Of a stretch of DNA of 64,000 bases, positions 25,211-39,043 are shown in pieces. Numbering within the stretch: position 1 is the first letter of the stretch; every line of letters starts with the position of its first letter. The stretch is from Micropterix aruncella (taxonomy: Eukaryota > Arthropoda > Insecta > Lepidoptera > Micropterigidae). The notes under the pieces are model-generated. The model was not told the DNA's origin. It did no database searches and worked only from the letters and a program-made list of their open reading frames with translations. The stretch spans positions 21,532,773 through 21,596,772 of the forward strand of contig OX155961.1 of the NCBI GenBank assembly GCA_944548615.1, given 5' to 3'. Both the position numbers and the translations under genes were made by a program.

Positions 25211-26694
25211 CTGACAGTTGGCGCGACATTTGAATTTTCAAATTTGACAGGTGGTTCGATATTTGAATTTTCAAATCTGACAGTTGGTTCGAAATTTGAA
25301 TTTTCAACTTTGACAGTTGGTTCGAAATTTGAAATTTCAAATCTGACAGTTGGCGCGAAATTTGAATTTTCAAATTTGACAGGTGGTTCGAAATTTGAAT
25401 TTTCAAATTTGACAGTTGGTTCGAAATTTGAATTTTCAAATCTGACAGTTGGTTCGAAATTTGAATTTTCAAATCTGACAGTTGGCGCGAAATTTGAATT
25501 TTCAAATTTGACAGGCGGTTCGAAATTTGAATTTTCAAATCTGACAGTTGGTTCGAAATTTGAATTTTCAAATTTGACAGTTGGCGCGAAATTTGAATTT
25601 TCAAATTTGACAGGTGGTTCGAAATTTGAATTTTCAAATCTGACAGTTGGCGCGAAATTTGAATTTTCAAATTTGACAGGTAGTTCGAAATTTGAATTTT
25701 CAAATCTGACAGTTGGTTCGAAATTTGAATTTTCAAATCAGACAGTTGGCGCGAAATTTGAATTTTCAAATTTGACAGGTGGTTCGAAATTTGAATTTTT
25801 AAATCTGACAGTTGGTTCGAAATTTGAATTTTCAAATTTGACAGTTGGTTCGAAATTTGAATTTTCAAATCTGACAGTTGGTTCGAAATTTGAATTTTCA
25901 AATTTGACAGTTGGTTTGAAATTTGAATTTTCAAATCTGACATTTGGCGCGAAATTTGAATTTTCAAATTTTACAGGGGGTTCGAAATTTGAATTTTCAA
26001 ATCTGACAGTTGGCGCGAAATTTGAATTTTCAAATTTGACAGGTATTCGAAATTTGAATTTTCAAATCTGACAGTTGGCGCGAAATTTGAATTTTCAAAT
26101 TTGACAGGTGGTTCGAAATTTGAATTTTCAAATCTGACAGTTGGCGCGAAATTTGAATTTTCAAATTTGACAGGTGGTTCGAAATTTGAATTTTCAAATC
26201 TGACAGTTGGTTCGAAATTTGAATTTTCAAATTTGACAGTTGGTTCGAAATTTGAATTTTCAAATCTGACAGTTGGCGCGAAATTTGAATTTTCAAATTT
26301 GACAGGTGGTTCGAAATTTGAATTTTCAAATCTGACAGTTGGCGCGAAATTTGAATTTTCAAATTTGACAGGTGGTTCGAAATTTGAATTTTCAAATCTG
26401 ACAGTTGGTTCGAAATTTGAATTTTCAAATTTGACAGTTGGTTCGAAATTTGAATTTTCAAATCTGACAGTTGGCGCGAAATTTCAATTTTCTAATTTGA
26501 CAGGTGGTTCGAAATTTGAATTTTCAAATCTGACAGTTGGCGCGAAATTTGAATTTTCAAATTTGTCAGGTGGTTCGAAATTTGAATTTTCAAATCTGAC
26601 AGTTGGTTCGAAATTTGAATTTTCAAATTTGACAGTTGGTTCGAAATTTGAATTTTCAAATTTGACAGGTGGTTCGATATTTGAATTTTCAAAT
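25211..26694 (+). repeat. Second locus of the 1,484-bp duplication, copy 2
   Basis: Counterpart of 8534-10017 at +16,677 bp. The GCGCGACATT variant lies near 25221 and the deletion at 26042. A third relative, present only once, lies around 41352-42835. Confidence 0.86.
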
Positions 26695-28281
26695 CTGACA
26701 GTTGGTTCGAAATTTAAATTTTCAAATTTGACAGTTGGTTCGAAATTTGAATTTTCAAATCTGACAGTTGGTTCGAAATTTGAATTTTCAAATTTGACAG
26801 TTGGTTCGAAATTTGAATTTTCAAATCTGACAGTTGGTTCGAAATTTGAATTTTCAAATTTGACAGTTGGTTCGAAATTTGAATTTTCAAATCTGACAGT
26901 TGGCGTGAAATTTGAATTTTCAAATTTTACAGGTGGTTCGAAATTTGAATTTTCAAATCTGACAGTTGGCGCGAAATTTGAATTTTCAAATTTGTCAGGT
27001 GGTTCGAAATTTGAATTTTCAAATCTGACAGTTGGCGCGAAATTTGAATTTTCAAATTTGACAGTTGGTTCGAAATTTGAATTTTCAAATCTGACAGTTG
27101 GTTCGAAATTTGAATTTTCAAATTTGACAGTTGGTTCGAAATTTAAATTTTCAAATCTGACAGTTGGTTCGAAATTTGAATTTTCAAATCTGACAGTTGG
27201 TTCGAAATTTGAATTTTCAAATTTGACAGTTGGTTCGAAATTTGAATTTTCAAATCTGACAGTTGGTTCGAAATTTGAATTTTCAAATCTGACAGTTGGT
27301 TCGAAATTTGAATTTTCAAATTTGACAGTTGGTTCGAAATTTGAATTTTCAAATCTGACAGTTGGTTCGAAATTTGAATTTTCAAATCTGACTGTTGGTT
27401 CGAAATTTGAATTTTCAAATTTGACAGTTGGTTCGAAATTTGAATTTTCAAATCTGACAGTTGGCGCGAAATTTGAATTTTCAAATTTGACAGGCGGTTC
27501 GAAATTTGAATTTTCAAATCTGACAGTTGGTTCGAAATTTGAATTTTCAAATTTGACAGTTGGCGCGAAATTTGAATTTTCAAATTTGACAGGTGGTTCG
27601 AAATTTGAATTTTCAAATCTGACAGTTGGCGCGAAATTTGAATTTTCAAATTTGACAGGTAGTTCGAAATTTGAATTTTCAAATCTGACAGTTGGTTCGA
27701 AATTTGAATTTTCAAATCTGACAGTTGGCGCGAAATTTGAATTTTCAAATTTGACAGGTGGTTCGAAATTTGAATTTTTAAATCTGACAGTTGGTTCGAA
27801 ATTTGAATTTTCAAATTTGACAGTTGGTTCGAAATTTGAATTTTCAAATCTGACAGTTGGTTCGAAATTTGTATTTTCAAATTTGACAGTTGGTTTGAAA
27901 TTTGAATTTTCAAATCTGACATTTGGCGCGAAATTTGAATTTTCAAATTTGACAGGGGGTTCGAAATTTGAATTTTCAAATCTGACAGTTGGCGCGAAAT
28001 TTGAATTTTCAAATTTGACAGGTGGTTCGAAATTTGAATTTTCAAATTTGACAGTTGGTTCGAAATTTGAATTTTCAAATCTGACAGTTGGTTCGAAATT
28101 TGAATTTTCAAATTTGACAGTTGGTTCGAAATTTGAAATTTCAAATCTAACAGTTGGTTCGAAATTTGAATTTTCAAATTTGACAGTTGGTTCGAAATTT
28201 GAATTTTCAAATCTGACAGTTGGCGCGAAATTTGAATTTTCAAATTTGACAGGTGGTTCGAATTTGAATTTTCAAATCTGA
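26030..28281 (+). repeat. Module M1, copy 3
   Basis: It carries GGCGTGAAA near 26904 like copy 2, and is four monomers shorter than copy 2 between the two deletions (2,210 against 2,342 bp). The same shortened form is present at 42171-44422. The four-monomer loss therefore predates the 9.49-kb duplication. Confidence 0.85.
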
Positions 28282-31200
28282 CAGTTGGCGCGAAATTTGA
28301 ATTTTCAAATTTGACAGTTGGTTCGAAATTTGAATTTTCAAATCTGACAGTTGGCGCGAAATTTGAATTTTCAAATTTGACAGTTGGTTCGAAATTTGAA
28401 TTTTCAAATCTGACAGTTGGTTCGAAATTTGAATTTTCAAATTTGACAGTTGGTTCGAAATTTGAATTTTCAAATCTGACAGTTGGTTCGAAATTTGAAT
28501 TTTCAAATTTGACAGTTGGTTCGAAATTTGAATTTTCAAATCTGACAGTTGGTTCGAAATTTGAATTTTCAAATTTGACAGTTGGTTCGAAATTTGAATT
28601 TTCAAATCTGACAGTTGGCGCGAAATTTGAATTTTCAAATTTGACAGTTGGTTCGAAATTTGAATTTTCAAATCTGACAGTTGGTTCGAAATTTGAATTT
28701 TCAAATTTGACAGTTGGTTCGAAATTTAAATTTTCAAATCTGACAGTTGGTTCGAAATTTGAATTTTCAAATCTGACAGTTGGTTCGAAATTTGAATTTT
28801 CAAATTTGACAGTTGGTTCGAAATTTGAATTTTCAAATCTGACAGTTGGTTCGAAATTTGAATTTTCAAATTTGACAGTTGGTTCGAAATTTGAATTTTC
28901 AAATCTGACAGTTGGTTCGAAATTTGAATTTTCAAATTTGACAGTTGGTTCGAAATTTGAATTTTCAAATTTGACAGTTGGTTCGAAATTTGAATTTTCA
29001 AATCTGACAGTTGGCGCGAAATTTGAATTTTCAAATTTGACAGGTGGTTCGAAATTTGAATTTTCAAATCTGACAGTAGGCGCGAAATTTGAATTTTCAA
29101 ATTTGACAGGTGGTTCGAAATTTGAATTTTCAAATCTGACAGTTGGTTCGAAATTTGAATTTTCAAATCTGACAGTTGGCGCGAAATTTGAATTTTCAAA
29201 TTTGACAGGTGGTTCGAAATTTGAATTTTCAAATCTGACAGTTGGTTCGAAATTTGAATTTTCAAATCTGACAGTTGGCGCGAAATTTGAATTTTCAAAT
29301 TTGACAGGTGGTTCGAAATTTGAATTTTCAAATCTGACAGTTGGCGCGAAATTTGAATTTTCAAATTTGACAGGTGGTTCGAAATTTGAATTTTCAAATC
29401 TGACAGTTGGTTCGAAATTTGAATTTTCAAATTTGACAGTTGGTTCGAAATTTGAATTTTCAAATTTGACAGTTGGTTCGAAATTTGAATTTTCAAATCT
29501 GACAGTTGGCGCGAAATTAGAATTTTCAAATTTGACAGGTGGTTCGATATTTGAATTTTCAAATCTGACAGTTGGTTCGAAATTTGAATTTTCAAATTTG
29601 ACAGTTGGTTCGAAATTTGAATTTTCAAATCTGACAGTTGGCGCGAAATTTGAATTTTCAAATTTGACAGGTGGTTCGAAATTTGAATTTTCAAATCTGA
29701 CAGTTGGTTCGAAATTTGAATTTTCAAATCTGACAGTTGGTTCGAAATTTTTTGAATTTTCAAATTTGACAGTTGGTTCGAAATTTGAATTTTCAAATCT
29801 GACAGTTGGCGCGACATTTGAATTTTCAAATTTGACAGGTGGTTCGATATTTGAATTTTCAAATCTGACAGTTGGTTCGAAATTTGAATTTTCAAATTTG
29901 ACAGTTGGTTCGAAATTTGAAATTTCAAATCTGACAGTTGGCGCGAAATTTGAATTTTCAAATTTGACAGGTGGTTCGAAATTTGAATTTTCAAATTTGA
30001 CAGTTGGTTCGAAATTTGAATTTTCAAATCTGACAGTTGGTTCGAAATTTGAATTTTCAAATCTGACAGTTGGCGCGAAATTTGAATTTTCAAATTTGAC
30101 AGGCGGTTCGAAATTTGAATTTTCAAATCTGACAGTTGGTTCGAAATTTGAATTTTCAAATTTGACAGTTGGCGCGAAATTTGAATTTTCAAATTTGACA
30201 GGTGGTTCGAAATTTGAATTTTCAAATCTGACAGTTGGCGCGAAATTTGAATTTTCAAATTTGACAGGTAGTTCGAAATTTGAATTTTCAAATCTGACAG
30301 TTGGTTCGAAATTTGAATTTTCAAATCAGACAGTTGGCGCGAAATTTGAATTTTCAAATTTGACAGGTGGTTCGAAATTTGAATTTTTAAATCTGACAGT
30401 TGGTTCGAAATTTGAATTTTCAAATTTGACAGTTGGTTCGAAATTTGAATTTTCAAATCTGACAGTTGGTTCGAAATTTGAATTTTCAAATTTGACAGTT
30501 GGTTTGAAATTTGAATTTTCAAATCTGACATTTGGCGCGAAATTTGAATTTTCAAATTTTACAGGGGGTTCGAAATTTGAATTTTCAAATCTGACAGTTG
30601 GCGCGAAATTTGAATTTTCAAATTTGACTGGTGGTTCGAAATTTGAATTTTCAAATTTGACAGTTGGTTCGAAATTTGAATTTTCAAATCTGACAGTTGG
30701 TTCGAAATTTGAATTTTCAAATTTGACAGTTGGTTCGAAATTTGAATTTTCAAATCTGACAGTTGGTTCGAAATTTGAATTTTCAAATTTGACAGTTGGT
30801 TCGAAATTTGAATTTTCAAATCTGACAGTTGGTTCGAAATTTGAATTTTCAAATTTGACAGTTGGTTCGAAATCTGAATTTTCAAATTTGACAGTTGGTT
30901 CGAAATTTGAATTTTCAAATCTGACAGTTGGCGCGAAATTTGAATTTTCAAATTTGACAGGTGGTTCGAAATTTGAATTTTCAAATCTGACAGTTGGCGC
31001 GAAATTTGAATTTTCAAATTTGACAGGTGGTTCGAAATTTGAATTTTCAAATCTGACAGTTGGTTCGAAATTTGAATTTTCAAATCTGACAGTTGGCGCG
31101 AAATTTGAATTTTCAAATTTGACAGGTGGTTCGAAATTTGAATTTTCAAATCTGACAGTTGGCGCGAAATTTGAATTTTCAAATTTGACAGGTGGTTCGA

Positions 31201-33351
31201 AATTTGAATTTTCAAATCTGACAGTTGGTTCGAAATTTGAATTTTCAAATTTGACAGTTGGTTCGAAATTTGAATTTTCAAATTTGACAGTTGGTTCGAA
31301 ATTTGAATTTTCAAATCTGACAGTTGGCGCGAAATTAGAATTTTCAAATTTGACAGGTGGTTCGATATTTGAATTTTCAAATCTGACAGTTGGTTCGAAA
31401 TTTGAATTTTCAAATTTGACAGTTGGTTCGAAATTTGAATTTTCAAATCTGACAGTTGGCGCGAAATTTGAATTTTCAAATTTGACAGGTGGTTCGAAAT
31501 TTGAATTTTCAAATCTGACAGTTGGTTCGAAATTTGAATTTTCAAATCTGACAGTTGGTTCGAAATTTTTTGAATTTTCAAATTTGACAGTTGGTTCGAA
31601 ATTTGAATTTTCAAATCTGACAGTTGGCGCGACATTTGAATTTTCAAATTTGACAGGTGGTTCGAAATTAGAATTTTCAAATCTGACAGTTGGCGCGAAA
31701 TTTGAATTTTCAAATTTGACAGGTGGTTCGAAATTTGAATTTTCAAATCTGACAGTTGGTTCGAAATTTGAATTTTCAAATTTGACAGTTGGTTCGAAAT
31801 TTGAATTTTCAAATCTGACAGTTGGCGCGAAATTTGAATTTTCAAATTTGACAGGTGGTTCGAATATTGAATTTTCAAATCTGACAGTTGGCGCGAAATT
31901 TCAATTTTCAAATTTGACAGGTGGTTCGAAATTTGAATTTTCAAATCTGACAGTTGGTTCGAAATTTGAATTTTCAAATCTGACAGTTGGCGCGAAATTT
32001 GAATTTTCAAATTTGACAGGTGGTTCGAAATTTGAATTTTCAAATCTGACAGTTGGTTCGAAATTTGAATTTTCAAATTTGACAGTTGGTTCGAAATTTG
32101 AATTTTCAAATCTGACAGTTGGCGCGAAATTTGAATTTTCAAATTTGACAGGTGGTTCGAAATTTGAATTTTCAAATCTGACAGTTGGCGCGAAATTTGT
32201 ATTTTCAAATTTGACAGGTGGTTCGAAATTTGAATTTTCAAATCTGACAGTTGGTTCGAAATTTGAATTTTCAAATCTGACAGTTGGTTCGAAATTTGAA
32301 TTTTCAAATCTGACAGTTGGTTCGAAATTTGAATTTTCAAATTTGACAGGTGGTTCGAAATTTGAATTTTCAAATCTGACAGTTGGCGCGAAATTTGTAT
32401 TTTCAAATTTGACAGGTGGTTCGAAATTTGAATTTTCAAATCTGACAGTTGGTTCGAAATTTGAATTTTCAAATCTGACAGTTGGTTCGAAATTTGAATT
32501 TTCAAATTTGACAGTTGGTTCGAAATTTGAATTTTCAAATCTGACAGTTGGTTCGAAATTTGAATTTTCAAATTTGACAGGTGTTTCGAAATTTGAATTT
32601 TCAAATCTGACAGTTGGTTCGAAATTTGAATTGTCAAATTTGACAGTTGGTTTGAAATTTGAATTTTCAAATCTGACATTTGGCGCGAAATTTGAATTTT
32701 CAAATTTGACAGGGGGTTCGAAATTTGAATTTTCAAATCTGACAGTTGGCGCGAAATTTGAATTTTCAAATTTGACAGGTGGTTCGAAATTTGAATTTTC
32801 AAATCTGACAGTTGGTTCGAAATTTGAATTTTTAAATCTGACAGTTGGTTCGAAATTTGAATTTTCAAATCTGACAGTTGGTTCGAAATTTGAATTTTCA
32901 AATCTGACAGTTGGTTCGAAATTTGAATTTTCAAATTTGACAGTTGGTTCGAAATTTGAATTTTCAAATCTGACAGTTGGCGCGAAATTTGAATTTTCAA
33001 ATTTGACAGGTGGTTCGAAATTTGAATTTTCAAATCTGACAGTTGGCGCGAAATTTGAATTTTCAAATTTGACAGTTGGTTCGAAATTTGAATTTTCAAA
33101 TCTGACAGTTGGCGCGAAATTTCAATTTTCTAATTTGACAGGTGGTTCGAAATTTGAATTTTCAAATCTGACAGTTGGCGCGAAATTTGAATTTTCAAAT
33201 TTGTCAGGTGGTTCGAAATTTGAATTTTCAAATCTGACAGTTGGCGCGAAATTTGAATTTTCAAATTTGACAGTTGGTTCGAAATTTGAATTTTCAAATC
33301 TGACAGTTGGTTCGAAATTTGAATTTTCAAATTTGACAGTTGGTTCGAAAT

Positions 33352-34230
33352 TTAAATTTTCAAATCTGACAGTTGGTTCGAAATTTGAATTTTCAAATCT
33401 GACAGTTGGTTCGAAATTTGAATTTTCAAATTTGACAGTTGGTTCGAAATTTGAATTTTCAAATCTGACAGTTGGTTCGAAATTTGAATTTTCAAATTTG
33501 ACAGTTGGTTCGAAATTTGAATTTTCAAATCTGACAGTTGGTTCGAAATTTGAATTTTCAAATTTGACAGTTGGTTCGAAATTTGAATTTTCAAATCTGA
33601 CAGTTGGTTCGAAATTTGAATTTTCAAATTTGACAGGTGTTTCGAAATTTGAATTTTCAAATCTGACAGTTGGTTCGAAATTTGAATTGTCAAATTTGAC
33701 AGTTGGTTTGAAATTTGAATTTTCAAATCTGACATTTGGCGCGAAATTTGAATTTTCAAATTTGACAGGGGGTTCGAAATTTGAATTTTCAAATCTGACA
33801 GTTGGTTCGAAATTTGAATTTTTAAATTTGACAGTCGGTTCGAAATTTGAATTTTCAAATCTGACAGTTGGTTCGAAATTTGAATTTTCAAATCTGACAG
33901 TTGGTTCGAAATTTGAATTTTGAAATTTGACAGTTGGTTCGAAATTTGAATTTTCAAATTTGACAGTTGGTTCGAAATTTGAATTTTCAAATCTGACAGT
34001 TGGTTCGATATTTGACTTTTCAAATTTGACAGTTGGTTCGAAATTTGAATTTTCAAATTTGACAGTTGGTTCGAAATTTGAATTTTCAAATCTGACAGTT
34101 GGTTCGAAATTTGAATTTTCAAATTTGACAGTTGGTTCGAAATTTGAATTTTCAAATCTGACAGTTGGTTCGAAATTTGAATTTTCAAATTTGACAGTTG
34201 GTTCGAAATTTGAATTTTCAAATCTGACAG
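33352..34230 (+). repeat. Sliver of the GGTTCG-only domain inside the mixed array
   Basis: About 27 monomers, nearly all GGTTCG type (one GGCGCG monomer near 33738). It contains TTTTTAAATTTGACAGTCGG (near 33827) and GATATTTGACTTTTC (near 34007). Both variants are typical of 49.9-63.7 kb: CAGTCGG recurs near 52350, 57993 and 62052, and GACTTTTC is frequent there. This is the left edge of that domain, carried in the first copy of the 9.49-kb block. In the second copy the same edge continues into the full domain. Confidence 0.8.
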
Positions 34231-35199
34231 TTGGCGCGAAATTTGAATTTTCAAATTTGACAGGTGGTTCGAAATTTGAATTTTCAAATCTGACAGTTGG
34301 CGCGAAATTTGAATTTTCAAATTTGACAGTTGGTTCGAAATTTGAATTTTCAAATCTGACAGTTGGCGCGAAATTTCAATTTTCTAATTTGACAGGTGGT
34401 TCGAAATTTGAATTTTCAAATCTGACAGTTGGCGCGAAATTTGAATTTTCAAATTTGACAGTTGGTTCGAAATTTGAATTTTCAAATCTGACAGTTGGTT
34501 CGAAATTTGAATTTTCAAATTTGACAGTTGGTTCGAAATTTGAATTTTCAAATCTGTCAGTTGGTTCGAAATTTGAATTTTCAAATCTGACAGTTGGTTC
34601 GAAATTTGAATTTTCAAATTTGACAGTTGGTTCGAAATTTGAATTTTCAAATCTGACAGTTGGCGCGAAATTTGAATTTTCAAATTTGACAGGTGGTTCG
34701 AAATTTGAATTTTCAAATCTGACAGTTGGTTCGAAATTTGAATTTTCAAATCTGACAGTTGGCGCGAAATTTGAATTTTCAAATTTGACAGGTGGTTCGA
34801 AATTTGAATTTTCAAATCTGACAGTTGGTTCGAAATTTGAATTTTCAAATTTGACAGTTGTTTCGAAATTTGAATTTTCAAATCTGACAGTTGGCGCGAA
34901 ATTTGAATTTTCAAATTTGACAGGTGGTTCGAAATTTCAATTTTCAAATCTGACAGTTGGCGCGAAATTTGAATTTTCAAATTTGACAGGTGGTTCGAAA
35001 TTTGAATTTTCAAATCTGACATTTGGCGCGAAATTTGAATTTTCAAATTTGACAGGTGGTTCGAAATTTGAATTTTCAAATCTGACAGTTGGCGCGAAAT
35101 CTGAATTTTCAAATTTGACAGGTGGTTCGAAATTTGAATTTTCAAATCTGACAGTTGGTTCGAAATTTGAATTTTCAAATCTGACAGTTGGCGCGAAAT
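34231..35199 (+). repeat. Mixed-type satellite segment between HOR blocks
   Basis: Mixed GGCGCG/GGTGG and GGTTCG monomers resume at 34233. Individual variants include CTGTCAGTTGG near 34554, GTTGTTTCG near 34857, GCGCGAAATCTG near 35094 and a CTGACATTTGG monomer near 35017. I found no full-length partner in the window and no gene. Confidence 0.7.
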
Positions 35200-36679
35200 T
35201 TGAATTTTCAAATTTGACAGGTGGTTCGAAATTTGAATTTTCAAATCTGACAGTTGGTTCAAAATTTCAATTTTTTAAATTTGACAGTTGGTTCGAAATT
35301 TGAATTTTCAAATCTGACAGTTGGCGCGAAATTTGAATTTTCAAATTTGACAGGTCTTTCGAAATTTGAATTTTCAAATCTGACAGTTGGCGCGAAATTC
35401 GAATTTTCAAATTTGACAGGTGGTTCGAAATTTGAATTTTCAAATCTGACAGTTGGTTCGAAATTTGAATTTTCAAATCTGACAGTTGGTTCGAAATTTG
35501 AATTTTCAAATCTGACAGTTGGTTCGAAATTTGAATTTTCAAATTTGACAGTTGGTTCGAAATTTGAATTTTCAAATCTGACAGTTGGTTCGAAATTTGA
35601 ATTTTCAAATTTGACAGTTGGTTCGAAATTTGGATTTTCAAATCTGACAGGTGGTTCGAAATTTGAATTTTCAAATCTGACAGTTGGCGCGAAATTTGAA
35701 TTTTCAAATTGGACAGGTGGTTCGAAATTTGAATTTTCAAATCTGACAGTTGGTTCGAAATTTGAATTTTCAAATCTGACAGTTGGCGCGAAATTTGAAT
35801 TTTCAAATTTGACAGTTGGTTCGAAATTTGAATTTTCAAATCTGACAGTTGGTTCGAAATTCGAATTTTCAAATTTGACAGTTGGTTCGAAATTTGAATT
35901 TTCAAATCTGACAGTTGGTTCGAAATTTGAATTTTCAAATCTGACAGTTGGTTCGAAATTTGAATTTTCAAATTTGACAGTTGGTTCGAAATTTGAATTT
36001 TCAAATCTGACAGTTGGCGCGAAATTTGAATTTTCAAATTTGACAGGTGGTTCGAAATTTGAATTTTCAAATTTGACAGTTGGCGCGAAATTTGAATTTT
36101 CAAATTTGACAGGTGGTTCGATATTTGAATTTTCAAATCTGACAGTTGGTTCGAAATTTGAATTTTCAAATCTGACAGTTGGTTCGAAATTTAAATTTTC
36201 AAATTTGACAGTTGGTTCGAAATTTGAATTTTCAAATCTGACAGTTGGTTCGAAATTTGAATTTTCAAATTTGACCGTTGGTTCGAAATTTGAATTTTCA
36301 AATCTGACAGTTGGCGCGAAATTTGAATTTTCAAATTTGACAGGTGGTTCGAATTTGAATTTTCAAATCTGACAGTTGGCGCGAAATTTGAATTTTCAAA
36401 TTTGACAGGTGGTTCGAAATTTGAATTTTCAAATCTGACAGTTGGTTCGAAATTTGAATTTTCAAATCTGACAGTTGGTTCGAAATTTGAATTTTCAAAT
36501 TTGACAGGTGGTTCGAAATTTGAATTTTCAAATCTGACAGTTGGTTCGAAATTTGAATTTTCAAATTTGACAGTTGGTTCGAAATTTGAATTTTCAAATC
36601 TGACAGTTGGCGCGAAATTTGAATTTTCAAATTTGACAGGTGGTTCGAAATTTGAATTTTCAAATTTGACAGTTGATTC

Positions 36680-38032
36680 GAAATTTGAATTTTCAAATCT
36701 GACAGTTGGCGCGAAATTTGAATTTTCAAATTTGACAGGTGGTTCGAAATTTGAATTTTCAAATCTGACAGTTGGCGCGAAATTTGAATTTTCAAATTTG
36801 ACAGGTGGTTCGAAATTTGAATTTTCAAATCTGACATTTGGCGCGAAATTTGAATTTTCAAATCTGACAGTTGGCGCGAAATTTGAATTTTCAAATTTGA
36901 CAGGTGGTTCGAAATTTGAATTTTCAAATCTGACAGTTGGTTCGAAATTTGAATTTTCAAATTTGACAGTTGGTTCGAAATTTGAATTTTCAAATCTGAC
37001 AGTTGGCGCGAAATTTGAATTTTCAAATTTGACAGGTGGTTCGAAATTTGAATTTTCAAATCTGACAGTTGGCGCGAAATTTGAATTTTCAAATTTGACA
37101 GGTGGTTCGAAATTTGAATTTTCAAATCTGACAGTTGGTTCGAAATTTGAATTTTCAAATTTGACAGTTGGTTCGAAATTTGAATTTTCAAATCTGACAG
37201 TTGGCGCGAAATTTCAATTTTCTAATTTGACAGGTGGTTCGAAATTTGAATTTTCAAATCTGACAGTTGGCGCGAAATTTGAATTTTCAAATTTGTCAGG
37301 TGGTTCGAAATTTGAATTTTCAAATCTGACAGTTGGTTCGAAATTTGAATTTTCAAATTTGACAGTTGGTTCGAAATTTGAATTTTCAAATTTGACAGGT
37401 GGTTCGATATTTGAATTTTCAAATCTGACAGTTGGCGCGACATTTGAATTTTCAAATTTGACAGGTGGTTCGATATTTGAATTTTCAAATCTGACAGTTG
37501 GTTCGAAATTTGAATTTTCAACTTTGACAGTTGGTTCGAAATTTGAAATTTCAAATCTGACAGTTGGCGCGAAATTTGAATTTTCAAATTTGACAGGTGG
37601 TTCGAAATTTGAATTTTCAAATTTGACAGTTGGTTCGAAATTTGAATTTTCAAATCTGACAGTTGGTTCGAAATTTGAATTTTCAAATCTGACAGTTGGC
37701 GCGAAATTTGAATTTTCAAATTTGACAGGCGGTTCGAAATTTGAATTTTCAAATCTGACAGTTGGTTCGAAATTTGAATTTTCAAATTTGACAGTTGGCG
37801 CGAAATTTGAATTTTCAAATTTGACAGGTGGTTCGAAATTTGAATTTTCAAATCTGACAGTTGGCGCGAAATTTGAATTTTCAAATTTGACAGGTAGTTC
37901 GAAATTTGAATTTTCAAATCTGACAGTTGGTTCGAAATTTGAATTTTCAAATCAGACAGTTGGCGCGAAATTTGAATTTTCAAATTTGACAGGTGGTTCG
38001 AAATTTGAATTTTTAAATCTGACAGTTGGTTC
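36680..38032 (+). repeat. Tandem duplication of 1,353 bp (41 monomers), copy 1
   Basis: The TTTCAATTTTCTAA monomer at about 37208 and the CTGACATTTGGCGCG monomer near 36834 recur exactly 1,353 bp later. No indel separates the copies. Confidence 0.86.
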
Positions 38033-39043
38033 GAAATTTGAATTTTCAAATCTGACAGTTGGCGCGAAATTTGAATTTTCAAATTTGACAGGTGGTTCGA
38101 AATTTGAATTTTCAAATCTGACAGTTGGCGCGAAATTTGAATTTTCAAATTTGACAGGTGGTTCGAAATTTGAATTTTCAAATCTGACATTTGGCGCGAA
38201 ATTTGAATTTTCAAATCTGACAGTTGGCGCGAAATTTGAATTTTCAAATTTGACAGGTGGTTCGAAATTTGAATTTTCAAATCTGACAGTTGGTTCGAAA
38301 TTTGAATTTTCAAATTTGACAGTTGGTTCGAAATTTGAATTTTCAAATCTGACAGTTGGCGCGAAATTTGAATTTTCAAATTTGACAGGTGGTTCGAAAT
38401 TTGAATTTTCAAATCTGACAGTTGGCGCGAAATTTGAATTTTCAAATTTGACAGGTGGTTCGAAATTTGAATTTTCAAATCTGACAGTTGGTTCGAAATT
38501 TGAATTTTCAAATTTGACAGTTGGTTCGAAATTTGAATTTTCAAATCTGACAGTTGGCGCGAAATTTCAATTTTCTAATTTGACAGGTGGTTCGAAATTT
38601 GAATTTTCAAATCTGACAGTTGGCGCGAAATTTGAATTTTCAAATTTGTCAGGTGGTTCGAAATTTGAATTTTCAAATCTGACAGTTGGTTCGAAATTTG
38701 AATTTTCAAATTTGACAGTTGGTTCGAAATTTGAATTTTCAAATTTGACAGGTGGTTCGATATTTGAATTTTCAAATCTGACAGTTGGCGCGACATTTGA
38801 ATTTTCAAATTTGACAGGTGGTTCGATATTTGAATTTTCAAATCTGACAGTTGGTTCGAAATTTGAATTTTCAACTTTGACAGTTGGTTCGAAATTTGAA
38901 ATTTCAAATCTGACAGTTGGCGCGAAATTTGAATTTTCAAATTTGACAGGTGGTTCGAAATTTGAATTTTCAAATTTGACAGTTGGTTCGAAATTTGAAT
39001 TTTCAAATCTGACAGTTGGTTCGAAATTTGAATTTTCAAATCT
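38033..39043 (+). repeat. Tandem duplication of 1,353 bp, copy 2 (partial)
   Basis: It follows copy 1 up to about 39043. There a GGTTCG monomer replaces the GGCGCG monomer found at 37694 in copy 1, and the array passes into the +1-insertion monomer near 39198. It is absent from the second 3,927-bp copy, so it either arose after that copying or was lost there. Confidence 0.84.

Larger units (their letters stand above)
24640..34130 (+). repeat. Large duplicated block of 9.49 kb, copy 1
   Basis: It aligns with 40781-50271 at a constant offset of 16,141 bp. Shared markers include deletions 26042/42183 and 28252/44393, expansions 29748/45889 and 31566/47707, the TTTGACTGGTGG monomer near 30625/46766 and AAATCTGAA near 30872/47013. 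The block contains an M1 copy, an M2 copy and most of one 5,682-bp HOR. The left breakpoint lies between the deletion at 24558 and 24660. The right one is near 34130, where copy 2 has GGTTTG. Confidence 0.92.
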
